From Planctomycetota bacterium (GTDB taxonomy: Bacteria > Planctomycetota > Phycisphaerae > Sedimentisphaerales > Anaerobacaceae): a stretch of 60,376 bases of DNA. Position 1 is the stretch's first letter, and every line of letters begins with the position of its first letter. Under the pieces are notes generated by a model. That model saw only the letters and a list, made by a program, of their open reading frames with translations. It was not told where the DNA came from and did not search any database. Position numbers and translations under genes: made by a program. Where the stretch lies: assembly GCA_019456195.1 (NCBI GenBank), contig VRUK01000004.1, positions 1 to 60,376 of the forward strand. Reading direction: 5' to 3'. Shown piece after piece: positions 1 through 7,705 of this stretch.

Positions 1-8
1 TCCGATCT
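1..8. other. Probable sequencing-adapter remnant at contig edge
   Basis: The window opens with TCCGATCT, the last eight bases of the common Illumina adapter (GCTCTTCCGATCT). With it in place, the dehydratase reading frame meets a TAG at 8-10, yet homology to the YjhG family runs right up to base 11. The simplest reading is that bases 1-8 are not genomic. An eight-base match can occur by chance, but it lies exactly at the edge and it explains the stop. Confidence 0.6.
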
Positions 9-10
9 AG

Positions 11-787
11 CGCCGCCGGAGACTGCGTGAGCTGCTCAGAGAAAAGGACAATATCGATCCCGACGATGTGATTATGAATCCTGATCAGGCCAAACAGTGC
101 GGCCTAACCAGTACCATAACCCTGCCCCACGGCAACCTCACTCCGGAAGGCTCGGTCGTAAAAAGCACCGCCATTGACTCGACGCTCTTAGATTCAACCG
201 GTGTGTACCGAAAGATCGGCCCTGCTCGTGTCTTCATAAGCGAACCCGATGCTATCCGGGCAATAAAAGAAAGAGCAATTCAACGTGGTGATGTCATCGT
301 ACTTATTTGTGCGGGCCCGATGGGAAGCGGAATGGAAGAAATACTGGAAGTGACCGGTGCATTGAAGTACCTTTCCTGGGGGAAAGATGTTGCCGTCATT
401 ACCGACGGGCGGTTCAGCGGTGTTAGCACGGGCGCGTGTATTGGTCACATAGCACCTGAAGCATTGGCAGGCGGACCGGTCGGAAAGGTACTGGATGGAG
501 ATATCATTCAAATTATTATTGATTGTCAGAGCTTGGAAGGAAGCGTAGATTTGATTGGAGAGGCTGACACTCCGGCTGACCAGCGAAGTGTTGAACTTGG
601 CATGCGAATATTGACCGAGCGCCCGTTTCGGCCTGACTTAGCGCCTCGCCCGGACCTGCCGGATGATACTCGCTTGTGGGCCGCCCTTCAGCAGGCCGGA
701 GGAGGTACGTGGGGCGGCTGTGTGTTTGATGCTGATGCAATTGTTGAAATGTTGGATGCCGGCAAAGAAACCTTGCCGAAGAAATAG
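11..787 (+). CDS. YjhG/YagF-type aldonate dehydratase (IlvD/Edd family), C-terminal part
   Basis: This is the last ~258 codons of an IlvD/Edd-family dehydratase; full proteins of the family are ~580-660 residues. Family members convert aldonic acids, D-xylonate for E. coli YjhG/YagF, to 2-keto-3-deoxy acids in the cytoplasm using an Fe-S cluster. Recognisable C-terminal blocks are the PDDVIM/LTSTI region, GPMGSGMEE, the [17 protein letters not shown] block, PEALAGGP and the late PDDTRLWA and GGTWGGC blocks. These look more like YjhG/YagF than like IlvD or Edd. The frame stays homologous upstream of the first ATG (68), so the gene continues off the left edge; the TAG at 8-10 is attributed to adapter. 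An aldolase, kinase and GntP permease follow on the same strand, much as yjhG, yjhH and yjhF cluster in E. coli. Exact substrate unknown. Confidence 0.88.
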   Translation, partial: RRRRLRELLREKDNIDPDDVIMNPDQAKQCGLTSTITLPHGNLTPEGSVVKSTAIDSTLLDSTGVYRKIGPARVFISEPDAIRAIKERAIQRGDVIVLICAGPMGSGMEEILEVTGALKYLSWGKDVAVITDGRFSGVSTGACIGHIAPEALAGGPVGKVLDGDIIQIIIDCQSLEGSVDLIGEADTPADQRSVELGMRILTERPFRPDLAPRPDLPDDTRLWAALQQAGGGTWGGCVFDADAIVEMLDAGKETLPKK

Positions 788-832
788 CTGATGATTAAAT
801 TGTGATACTCTTTATGTAATAAGGATAAGTCT

Positions 833-1735
833 ATGGCACAAAACAAGAAGAAGCTCTCAGGTGTTTTTGCTCCTGTTGTAACGCCTTTTAATTCTGATGA
901 ACTCGCACTCGATGACCTTAGATTCAACCTGCGAAAACTAAATGAGACTAATCTTACCGGCTATCTCGCGCTTGGCTCGAATGGAGAATTCAGAAGTTTG
1001 AGCGACAAAGAACAGATTCAGGTTCTTGAGGTTTTCGCTGAAGAAAAAGGTAACAAAGTTGTTATGGTCGGAACCGGCTGTGAATCCACAACTCAAACAA
1101 TCGAAAAGTCAAAACTTGCTCTTGAGATGGGCTTTGACTTTGTCAGTGTCCTGACTCCGAGCTATTTCGCCAAACACATCGACGGCACAACCTTACATTG
1201 TTATTACACACAAATCGCTGATTCGATTGATATTCCCGTATTACTCTACAACGCGCCCGGCTTTACAGGTGGAACAGAAATACCCCTGAAAACCATTGTC
1301 GAACTGTCACGGCATCCTAATATTACCGGCATGAAAGATTCCTCACCGGTTGGCCCGCTCAAATTACTCGCTCACCTTGACCCTGCAGAAGATTTTAATG
1401 TTCTTGCTGGCTCAGCCAATTTCTTTTATCCGTCTCTTCATCTTGGAGCCTCCGGCAGTGTGTTGTCACTTGCTAATACTCTGCCAAATCCTTGTTGTGA
1501 TATATACCGTTTGTTCATGCAGGGCAAATATGATGATGCTAAAGAACTTTCCTTCAGACTTGCCAGACTCAATCAGGCTGTTTCAGGAGCATGGGGTGTA
1601 GCGGGCGTGAAAGTTGCGATGGATATAGCCGGATTTAAAGGGGGCAAGCCGCGGCATCCGCTTCAAGATCTCTCAGAGGAGGCTAAGGAACGAGTAAAGC
1701 AGGCAATTATCAATGAAGGATTTATGTCTGCTTAA
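833..1735 (+). CDS. DapA/NanA-family 2-keto-3-deoxy acid aldolase
   Basis: This is a 300-residue class I aldolase of the dihydrodipicolinate synthase/N-acetylneuraminate lyase family, a normal length. The Schiff-base lysine is K168 in GMKDSS and the catalytic tyrosine is Y139 in LYNAP. The phosphate/carboxylate loop is GSNGE (48-52), where true DapA has GTTGE, which argues against lysine synthesis. The pattern GTGCEST plus VLAGSA resembles 4-hydroxy-2-oxoglutarate aldolase (HOGA1) as well as YjhH/YagE. It lies 45 bp after the YjhG-like dehydratase, so the likely role is cleaving the 2-keto-3-deoxy sugar acid made by that enzyme to pyruvate and an aldehyde. 'AAGGATAAG' upstream of the ATG serves as ribosome site. 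Family certain; substrate inferred from context. Confidence 0.9.
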   Translation: MAQNKKKLSGVFAPVVTPFNSDELALDDLRFNLRKLNETNLTGYLALGSNGEFRSLSDKEQIQVLEVFAEEKGNKVVMVGTGCESTTQTIEKSKLALEMGFDFVSVLTPSYFAKHIDGTTLHCYYTQIADSIDIPVLLYNAPGFTGGTEIPLKTIVELSRHPNITGMKDSSPVGPLKLLAHLDPAEDFNVLAGSANFFYPSLHLGASGSVLSLANTLPNPCCDIYRLFMQGKYDDAKELSFRLARLNQAVSGAWGVAGVKVAMDIAGFKGGKPRHPLQDLSEEAKERVKQAIINEGFMSA

Positions 1736-1765
1736 ATATGTAAGAAATAATCCACCAAACAAATA

Positions 1766-3142
1766 GTGATGCAAGCCGAAACTCAAAAGACAACAAAAGG
1801 TAATACTATACTGGCGGTAGATATCGGGACGACCGGTATGAAAATGGGTGTCTTTCTACTCTCTGACGACGCGCTGAGTTTGGTAGGGCAATCTTTACAG
1901 GAGTATGAGGTAAACATATATAACGATGGCCTGTTTGGGGACATCGAACAGGAAAAATGGAAAACAGCCTTCATCGCCGGATGTAAAGGAATGGAGGACC
2001 TTATCAGCGATGTCGATGTTATTTCCCTTTCCGGTACTACACCCGGCCTGACGGCCATGGACAAATCCGGCCAGGCACTCTGCCCTGCCATCTTGATGCT
2101 TGATCAGCGTTCCCGCAAGCAGGCCCAATTCATAATAGAAACCGTTGGCATGGAGCATCTTCTAAAGACCACGGCAAATATGCCTGTCGCCGGCGGATGT
2201 TCCCTGGCGAGTATTCTTTGGATTAAAGACAATTGTCCTGAAATCTTCGATAAAACTTACAAGTTTGGACATTCCAACACATACTTTGCTTATTGGCTGA
2301 CAGGCGGCTTTGCTATCGACCCCTCGTCTGCATCGCTGACAGCACTGTACAATACTGTTACAAATGACTTCACATGGAATGAGGATATCGCCTCGACTTT
2401 TGGCATCTCACCTGGCCAATTACCACAAATAATCCCGGCTTATGAAAGCGTCGGCCGAGTGAGTAAGTCACTTGCTCAGAAACTGGGCTTCAAAAAGGAA
2501 CCTCCCGTACTAATCGGCGGTAATGATGCGGTATTGGCGGCTTATTCGGTGGGAATCAATGAGCCGGGGGACATCATTAATGTAAACGGTACCTGTGAAA
2601 TCACTCTAGTATGCCTTGACAAATGCCTGGCTTCCGCTAACTACAATATCCGGGCCCACGTGCTGAAGGATCGATGGCTAACTTTGCATGTTATGAATGC
2701 CGGGGGCAAGGCTCTGGACTGGTACAAAAGCCTGTTCTGCAGCGAATTGAGTGCCGAGGAATTTTATAACAGCTTCCTTCCACAGGCGGTCGAAAACTGT
2801 CTCGATTGTGAAAGTGGCGTTACTTATGTACCTTATCTTATGGGTTCACGCTACAGCCTGGAGCCGCTTAAAGCACAGTTATTGAGATTGACTCAGCAGA
2901 CCACACGCGAGGAAATACTGGCCGCAATTGTCAGAGGACTTTGCGAATATCAAAAAGCGCACCTGGAAGAAATTGGAAAGAAAATTCCTCTTAGCGATGT
3001 TATCCACGTGACGGGTGGCGCGACAAATCCGGCTTTAATGCAGGCAAAATCAAAATGGATGAGGGACAGTGAATATATCCACAACGAGCAGTCATCTATG
3101 AAGGGAGCCGCCATGCTTGGCCAAAAATATCTTGATATTTAA
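1766..3142 (+). CDS. FGGY-family carbohydrate kinase
   Basis: This is a 458-residue cytoplasmic sugar kinase. The N-terminal ATPase fold has the phosphate-1 motif DIGTTGMKMGVF at ~19-30, and the second half carries the GGNDA block, INVNGTCE and the C-terminal adenosine motif TGGATNPALMQ. FGGY kinases phosphorylate xylulose, fuculose, gluconate, glycerol and related substrates; the sequence alone does not settle which. It starts 30 bp after the aldolase, either at GTG 1766 or at ATG 1769, with no convincing Shine-Dalgarno, so it may rely on coupling to the upstream gene. Within a sugar-acid operon it could phosphorylate an incoming aldonate or a ketose; this is a guess. E. coli yjhGHF has no such kinase as far as I recall. 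Confidence 0.85.
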   Translation: MMQAETQKTTKGNTILAVDIGTTGMKMGVFLLSDDALSLVGQSLQEYEVNIYNDGLFGDIEQEKWKTAFIAGCKGMEDLISDVDVISLSGTTPGLTAMDKSGQALCPAILMLDQRSRKQAQFIIETVGMEHLLKTTANMPVAGGCSLASILWIKDNCPEIFDKTYKFGHSNTYFAYWLTGGFAIDPSSASLTALYNTVTNDFTWNEDIASTFGISPGQLPQIIPAYESVGRVSKSLAQKLGFKKEPPVLIGGNDAVLAAYSVGINEPGDIINVNGTCEITLVCLDKCLASANYNIRAHVLKDRWLTLHVMNAGGKALDWYKSLFCSELSAEEFYNSFLPQAVENCLDCESGVTYVPYLMGSRYSLEPLKAQLLRLTQQTTREEILAAIVRGLCEYQKAHLEEIGKKIPLSDVIHVTGGATNPALMQAKSKWMRDSEYIHNEQSSMKGAAMLGQKYLDI

Positions 3143-3221
3143 CGAAATCTTTGCCCTGAAAATTTGTTAAGCTTATGAAGTTATTTTCTTATTTCCTGTT
3201 GATTGATAGGAGCACAGCATT

Positions 3222-4613
3222 ATGTTCAGCCTGCACCCGCTAATAATTCTTGTCATCGGTATGCTGACCGTAATACTCATGATTACGGTCTTGAAGATGA
3301 ATGCTTTCATCGCTTTGATTACCTCAGCCGTGGTCGTCAGTCTGCTGGCCCCCGGCGATTTGGCTGAAAAGATAAGCCGGGTGGCCAAAGCATTTGGTAA
3401 CACGGCCGGAAGTATTGGCATTGTTATTGCTCTGGCCGTGGTTATCGGTAAGTGTATGATGGATAGCGGCGCAGCCGATCGCATCGTCAGAGGTTTTTTG
3501 TCAGTGCTTGGGGAAAAACGCAGCTCCACAGCTCTTATGGCAAGCGGTTTTGTGCTTTCTATTCCGGTATTTTTTGACACAGTTTTTTATCTGCTTGTAC
3601 CGTTGGCGAGGTCAATGCACCGGCGGACAAAGAAACACTACTTAAAATACGCCATGGCCATTACAGCAGGCGGAGTTATTACTCACTGCCTTGTCCCGCC
3701 AACTCCCGGGCCGCTCATCATGGCTGAAAATCTTGGCATTGATATCGGCGCTATGATTATGGTAGGTGTGCTGGTTGCGCTTCCCGCCGCCATCGTCGGA
3801 ATGATCTTCGCGGGATTCATGGATAGGCGAATGAATATAGAAATGAGACCACTTGGCGGCGAGCTGTCTGAGTCGGAGCCGCTCGAAGACCATCAATTAC
3901 CAGCTCTATTAGTATCACTATTGCCGATTATCCTGCCCGTATTGCTGGTCTCGACCAATACGATTGTTCGCACGATAGCCAAGGATGCCGCTGATGGTTC
4001 GCTCTTAAGCCGGGCTGCTGCCATAACCGCCGTATTGGGAAATGTGAATCTGGCGATGCTCATATCGACAGCGATTGCCATGTGGATGCTCAGGAGCAAA
4101 CGCGCCCTGACAAATACGCAACTGGCAAAAGTTGTCGAAGTGTCATTGATGAGTGGCGGCGTAATTATCCTTATTACCGCCGGTGGTGGTGCCTTCGGTG
4201 CAATGCTTAAAGCCGCCCAGATAGGCCCGGCGATTGAAAACCTATTCGCAAGTGATACCGGCCAACCGACAAGTGGTCTGATGCTTTTAGTCCTGGGCGC
4301 TCTTATCGCTGTGCTTATGAAAATAGCTCAGGGTTCAACCACTGTAGCAATGATAACATCATCAGCGATGATTGGCTCTATGATTACTTCGACACAAACG
4401 TTGGGTTATCACCCTGTATATCTGGCTACTGCCATCGGAGGCGGCTCGATGGTAGGTTCATGGATGAACGATAGTGGATTCTGGATATTCGTAAAAATGT
4501 CCGGGCTGACAGAAGCCGAGGGCCTCAAAACCTGGACGCCACTGCTGGCAATTGTCGGTCTCACATCAATCGTCGTCTCGCTGCTGTTAGCTATAATTTT
4601 GCCAATGGCATAA
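3222..4613 (+). CDS. GntP-family gluconate/sugar-acid permease
   Basis: This is a 463-residue integral membrane protein with about 12-14 hydrophobic helices, the usual GntP size. Family hallmarks are the early LIILVIGMLTVI helix, the ALMASGFVLSIPVFFDTVFYLLVPLA segment, ITHCLVPPTPGPL and the late QGSTTVAMITS and GGGSMVGSWMNDSGFWIF blocks. GntP members import gluconate, ketogluconate, fructuronate or related acids with protons; YjhF of E. coli belongs here. An AGGAG-containing ribosome site precedes ATG 3222. It ends the sugar-acid operon and converges with the polyferredoxin gene with only 14 bp between stops. It likely imports the substrate used by the upstream dehydratase and aldolase. Confidence 0.92.
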   Translation: MFSLHPLIILVIGMLTVILMITVLKMNAFIALITSAVVVSLLAPGDLAEKISRVAKAFGNTAGSIGIVIALAVVIGKCMMDSGAADRIVRGFLSVLGEKRSSTALMASGFVLSIPVFFDTVFYLLVPLARSMHRRTKKHYLKYAMAITAGGVITHCLVPPTPGPLIMAENLGIDIGAMIMVGVLVALPAAIVGMIFAGFMDRRMNIEMRPLGGELSESEPLEDHQLPALLVSLLPIILPVLLVSTNTIVRTIAKDAADGSLLSRAAAITAVLGNVNLAMLISTAIAMWMLRSKRALTNTQLAKVVEVSLMSGGVIILITAGGGAFGAMLKAAQIGPAIENLFASDTGQPTSGLMLLVLGALIAVLMKIAQGSTTVAMITSSAMIGSMITSTQTLGYHPVYLATAIGGGSMVGSWMNDSGFWIFVKMSGLTEAEGLKTWTPLLAIVGLTSIVVSLLLAIILPMA

Positions 4614-4627
4614 AGGCTTTCAACAGT

Positions 4628-6355
4628 TCACTTAAGAAAATCAGGCAGATAATCATCTCCTGCACCTTGTGGTTCCTGCTCACCTGGCTTTGGACGCTTT
4701 CTGCGCCGGTCCCTTAGTTCTATATATGATCCTTTAATGATTCGATCCTCTTTACCAGGCCCGGCAACCACACGTATCGCCGCCTCGTCGAGCAAATGCG
4801 TATCCTTGACGTTGATGGCCATGCAGCGCATCTGGCAAAGCCCGCACCCGAGGCATTTATCTTCCAATACAACCGGAGCAAGGACTCCGCTGTTTTCGAT
4901 AGGTTCACCATTGTCAGCCGCCTCACCGTCCACTCGAACGAACTCAATTGCATCATAGCCTGCTGCATTACATTCATCGACACACAACCTGCACTGCCCA
5001 TTGCCGATGTACGGCAGACACGTTTTCTTATCGACCTCCGCCAGCCCTATTCTCGCAGCCTGTTTCTCAGGCAAATCCAATGCACGTATCGCACCGGTTG
5101 GACAGACCTGGCCGCAGTTATTACATGAAGGCTCGCATCCCGACCAGTCCGGCGTCACTTTGGGCGTCCACAGCAGGTCGAATCCATGCTCCAGGCCAAT
5201 CGGCTGCAGAACATTGTTCGGGCATACTTTGATACATTGCCCGCATCGAACGCACAGTTGCAGAAACTCCTCCTCCGGCACCGTCCCAGGCGGCCTGACC
5301 ACTGCTTTGCTATTGCCGCCAGCCTTACGCAAAGTGACAGGCAGCCCGGCCCCAACAGCCACTGTCCCTATCCCTGCTATTACGTTTCGCCTTGACAGCA
5401 AGATACTTTTGCTAGTTTCACCGTGCGCCTTGCATTCTTCTCTATTCCATTTGCCTGTGAACTCAATCGCCTCGACAGGGCATACTCCTGCGCAGCTCTG
5501 ACAAAAACTACAATTAAGGTCTCTGGTTGTGTAGTCACTATTTATTGCCCCGAAGGAACATACCTGTTCGCACTTGCCGCACTCTGTGCACCCTGAACGT
5601 ACCTTACGCTCAGAGAGCCGAAGCAAATTGGTCACGGAAAAAACCGCACCGGTAGGGCACAAATATTTACACCAGAACCGCTTCTCCAGAAAATTAAGCG
5701 AGATAAGCACTACGAACATGCCTATGGAAATCCAGTGTCCGGCATTCATCGGCGGTACAAGATACCAGCCCTTCAGCAGTCCCATTTGAATCGACCCAGC
5801 CACAAACAGCATGGCTCGCGTTATAACAGCAATCGCTGAAACAAAGCCCGACAGCATTACTCCCAACCCGGCCGCTGCCAGCACGGCTGCAAGCACATAG
5901 TATCTCGTATTGGCCAATGACCGATATGTCCTGGTTCGAGACTTCAGAACCTTGCCGGTAAACGCCCAATCGAAAAGGTCAAGCAGTGTCCCCAAAGGAC
6001 ACACATAAGCACAAAAACTCCTCGGCAGAACAAGACAAACCGCCAATACTGCAAGAGCATACCACAGCGACCATACCCACATTCTCGCTGCAATTGCCGT
6101 CGAAATACTAACCAGCGGATCCAGCACAAGAAAAAGTTCCGCCTCGATGCTCTCTTTTGCCGCAAAGGACTCCCCATACTCACTTGACCCGTAAGGCCAG
6201 CATACATATATGAAAAACACAACAAACCCGGTCAGACAGATGCTTTGGAGTATCCTTCGCACCGGAGATGAACGCCACGTCGGTCCGAGCAAAGAAAGTA
6301 TCTTTCCCAGCTTCCGGTGACGACTACTCGTTGGCATAAAGAAATGCAATCTCAT
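4628..6355 (-). CDS. NapH-NapG-like fused membrane polyferredoxin
   Basis: This is 575 residues from ATG 6355, chosen because GAGAG precedes it; the frame stays open to GTG 6427. The first ~310 residues resemble NapH: four to five membrane helices, two CxxxCP motifs (FCAYVCP and WCKYLCP) and two CxxCxxCxxxC clusters. An internal twin-arginine motif, SRRNVIAG (R322-R323), leads into a hydrophobic stretch. Then comes a NapG-like module: RPPG, EEEFLQLCVRCGQCIKVCP, CNNCGQVCP, a CxxC-type third set and CLGCGLCQMRC. NapG and NapH are normally separate proteins that pass quinol electrons toward periplasmic nitrate reductase; no NapA or NapB is present here. The adjacent upstream gene encodes a flavinylation-motif protein, so the pair probably moves electrons across the membrane to or from a periplasmic flavin. 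The function is an inference. Confidence 0.82.
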   Translation of the reverse strand: MRLHFFMPTSSRHRKLGKILSLLGPTWRSSPVRRILQSICLTGFVVFFIYVCWPYGSSEYGESFAAKESIEAELFLVLDPLVSISTAIAARMWVWSLWYALAVLAVCLVLPRSFCAYVCPLGTLLDLFDWAFTGKVLKSRTRTYRSLANTRYYVLAAVLAAAGLGVMLSGFVSAIAVITRAMLFVAGSIQMGLLKGWYLVPPMNAGHWISIGMFVVLISLNFLEKRFWCKYLCPTGAVFSVTNLLRLSERKVRSGCTECGKCEQVCSFGAINSDYTTRDLNCSFCQSCAGVCPVEAIEFTGKWNREECKAHGETSKSILLSRRNVIAGIGTVAVGAGLPVTLRKAGGNSKAVVRPPGTVPEEEFLQLCVRCGQCIKVCPNNVLQPIGLEHGFDLLWTPKVTPDWSGCEPSCNNCGQVCPTGAIRALDLPEKQAARIGLAEVDKKTCLPYIGNGQCRLCVDECNAAGYDAIEFVRVDGEAADNGEPIENSGVLAPVVLEDKCLGCGLCQMRCMAINVKDTHLLDEAAIRVVAGPGKEDRIIKGSYIELRDRRRKRPKPGEQEPQGAGDDYLPDFLK

Positions 6356-6460
6356 AACGTCTCTCTTATCTGCGTTTTCCGTCTGTCTTTTGTCATGAAC
6401 AAAAACCTGCACCCGAATGTCCCGCACCTGATATATTTAATGCACTCTGCCCCGGCCGGA

Positions 6461-7612
6461 TTACTTAAGACTACCGGCCAGCGCCCTGGCTGCGGCGGTA
6501 ATGATTGCCTCTGACGTGATCGTTGCACCCGTCACCGCATCAATCCCGTTGAACGTCTGCTTTTCGACAATCTGCTGCGGTGTGTCCGTCAGAGCAGTGT
6601 AAAACTGTTTCTCCTTGTGGCTAATAACACGAACCGACTCAATCCGACCGTCGGTGACTTTGACCTCTACCTGCATCGGCCCGTTGAAGGCCGTACTACC
6701 GCCGCGATAAGTGCCGCCAGAAATCTTCGACACATCCAGCATTTCAAAGAGCTTTATCGCCTCAATATTCTCTCTCGCCTGTTCCACCGCTCGGGAAAAA
6801 TCATTGTTCTTTTTGGCTGGCAGCCTCGCAGCAATAGTTTTGCGATAATATGCCAGGGCTTCGGTATATCTGCCCGCCTGACGACATGCATTGCCGGCGG
6901 CCAGATAGGCGATATGCGGCATGCCGCTGCGAGCCTTTTGCTCGGCCAACTTTAAGGCCTTGTCGAGCTGCCCCATATCGGCCCACAGCTTGATCACCTC
7001 TCCGTTCCTGGTGTAGTCACTGGGAATCCTAAGCAGAATCTCGCGGACCATTTCCTCACAACCCATCTGCCAATAGCAGTTCGCAAGCCGGATCGGGTCA
7101 ACCATGCCGCTATATCTTGCGCTCATCCGCCACCAAAAGACAGCCCTCGGCCAGTCTCTCTGGAAGTTATAGAACATCGAACCTAAGCTCTGCATACTCC
7201 TGGCGAGTTTGGCGCTGTCGTTCTTATGCTTAACCATCAGATGATGAACCAGCTTGATCCCCTCTTTCCAACGGTGTGGATTCGGATTGGTGACGTCCCA
7301 AATGTACTGCCCGACTTTTTTCTGGTTGTTCCATTTTCCGCCCGGCTTGATAGGCCAGTTTAGATTGAGCGTCTTTGGATAGTTAAGCTTCACCGAATCC
7401 CACCAGTCCGGCGCATCAGTGCTCGCCTTCTTAATAAGGGCTTCAACTTCTTCCCGCGTCCGGACCTCTCTCGTGACACTCTGCTGCCCAATGGCCAATC
7501 CTTGTGCCATAACGATAAAAATCCCTGCAAAAAGATACCGAGACCATCTCGATTTACGCCCGACGCATTTGCACAATCCTGTCCCTGTATCCTTGTGATG
7601 CGATGTCAACAT
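6461..7612 (-). CDS. Exported TPR-like protein with C-terminal FMN-binding domain
   Basis: This is 383 residues from ATG 7612, preceded by GGAG; an ATG at 7684 in the same frame lacks a clear ribosome site. A hydrophobic signal/anchor segment (LFAGIFIVMAQGLAIGQ) lies near residues 24-42. The middle is helical with TPR-like repeats (VFWWRMSARYSG, KLWADMGQLDKAL, CRQAGRYTEALAYY). The last ~90 residues are an FMN_bind domain of the RnfG/NqrC/NosR type with the flavinylation motif DAVTGATITS, in which T364 would carry FMN after ApbE action. No apbE gene is in the window. It is 105 bp upstream of the NapH-NapG fusion and probably its extracytoplasmic flavin partner. The final electron donor or acceptor is unknown. 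Confidence 0.8.
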   Translation of the reverse strand: MLTSHHKDTGTGLCKCVGRKSRWSRYLFAGIFIVMAQGLAIGQQSVTREVRTREEVEALIKKASTDAPDWWDSVKLNYPKTLNLNWPIKPGGKWNNQKKVGQYIWDVTNPNPHRWKEGIKLVHHLMVKHKNDSAKLARSMQSLGSMFYNFQRDWPRAVFWWRMSARYSGMVDPIRLANCYWQMGCEEMVREILLRIPSDYTRNGEVIKLWADMGQLDKALKLAEQKARSGMPHIAYLAAGNACRQAGRYTEALAYYRKTIAARLPAKKNNDFSRAVEQARENIEAIKLFEMLDVSKISGGTYRGGSTAFNGPMQVEVKVTDGRIESVRVISHKEKQFYTALTDTPQQIVEKQTFNGIDAVTGATITSEAIITAAARALAGSLK

Positions 7613-7705
7613 CCGATTACTCCAACTGTCACCTTTCTTATAAACTTTTCGAAAAGCGAATTTTAATATAACAAGCTCTATCATACCAACAATTTCGTCC
7701 GGCTT

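Noticed and set aside
6461..7612. RnfG/NqrC of an Rnf or Nqr complex
   Set aside because: TPR-like middle region, no other Rnf/Nqr subunits; only the FMN_bind domain is shared.
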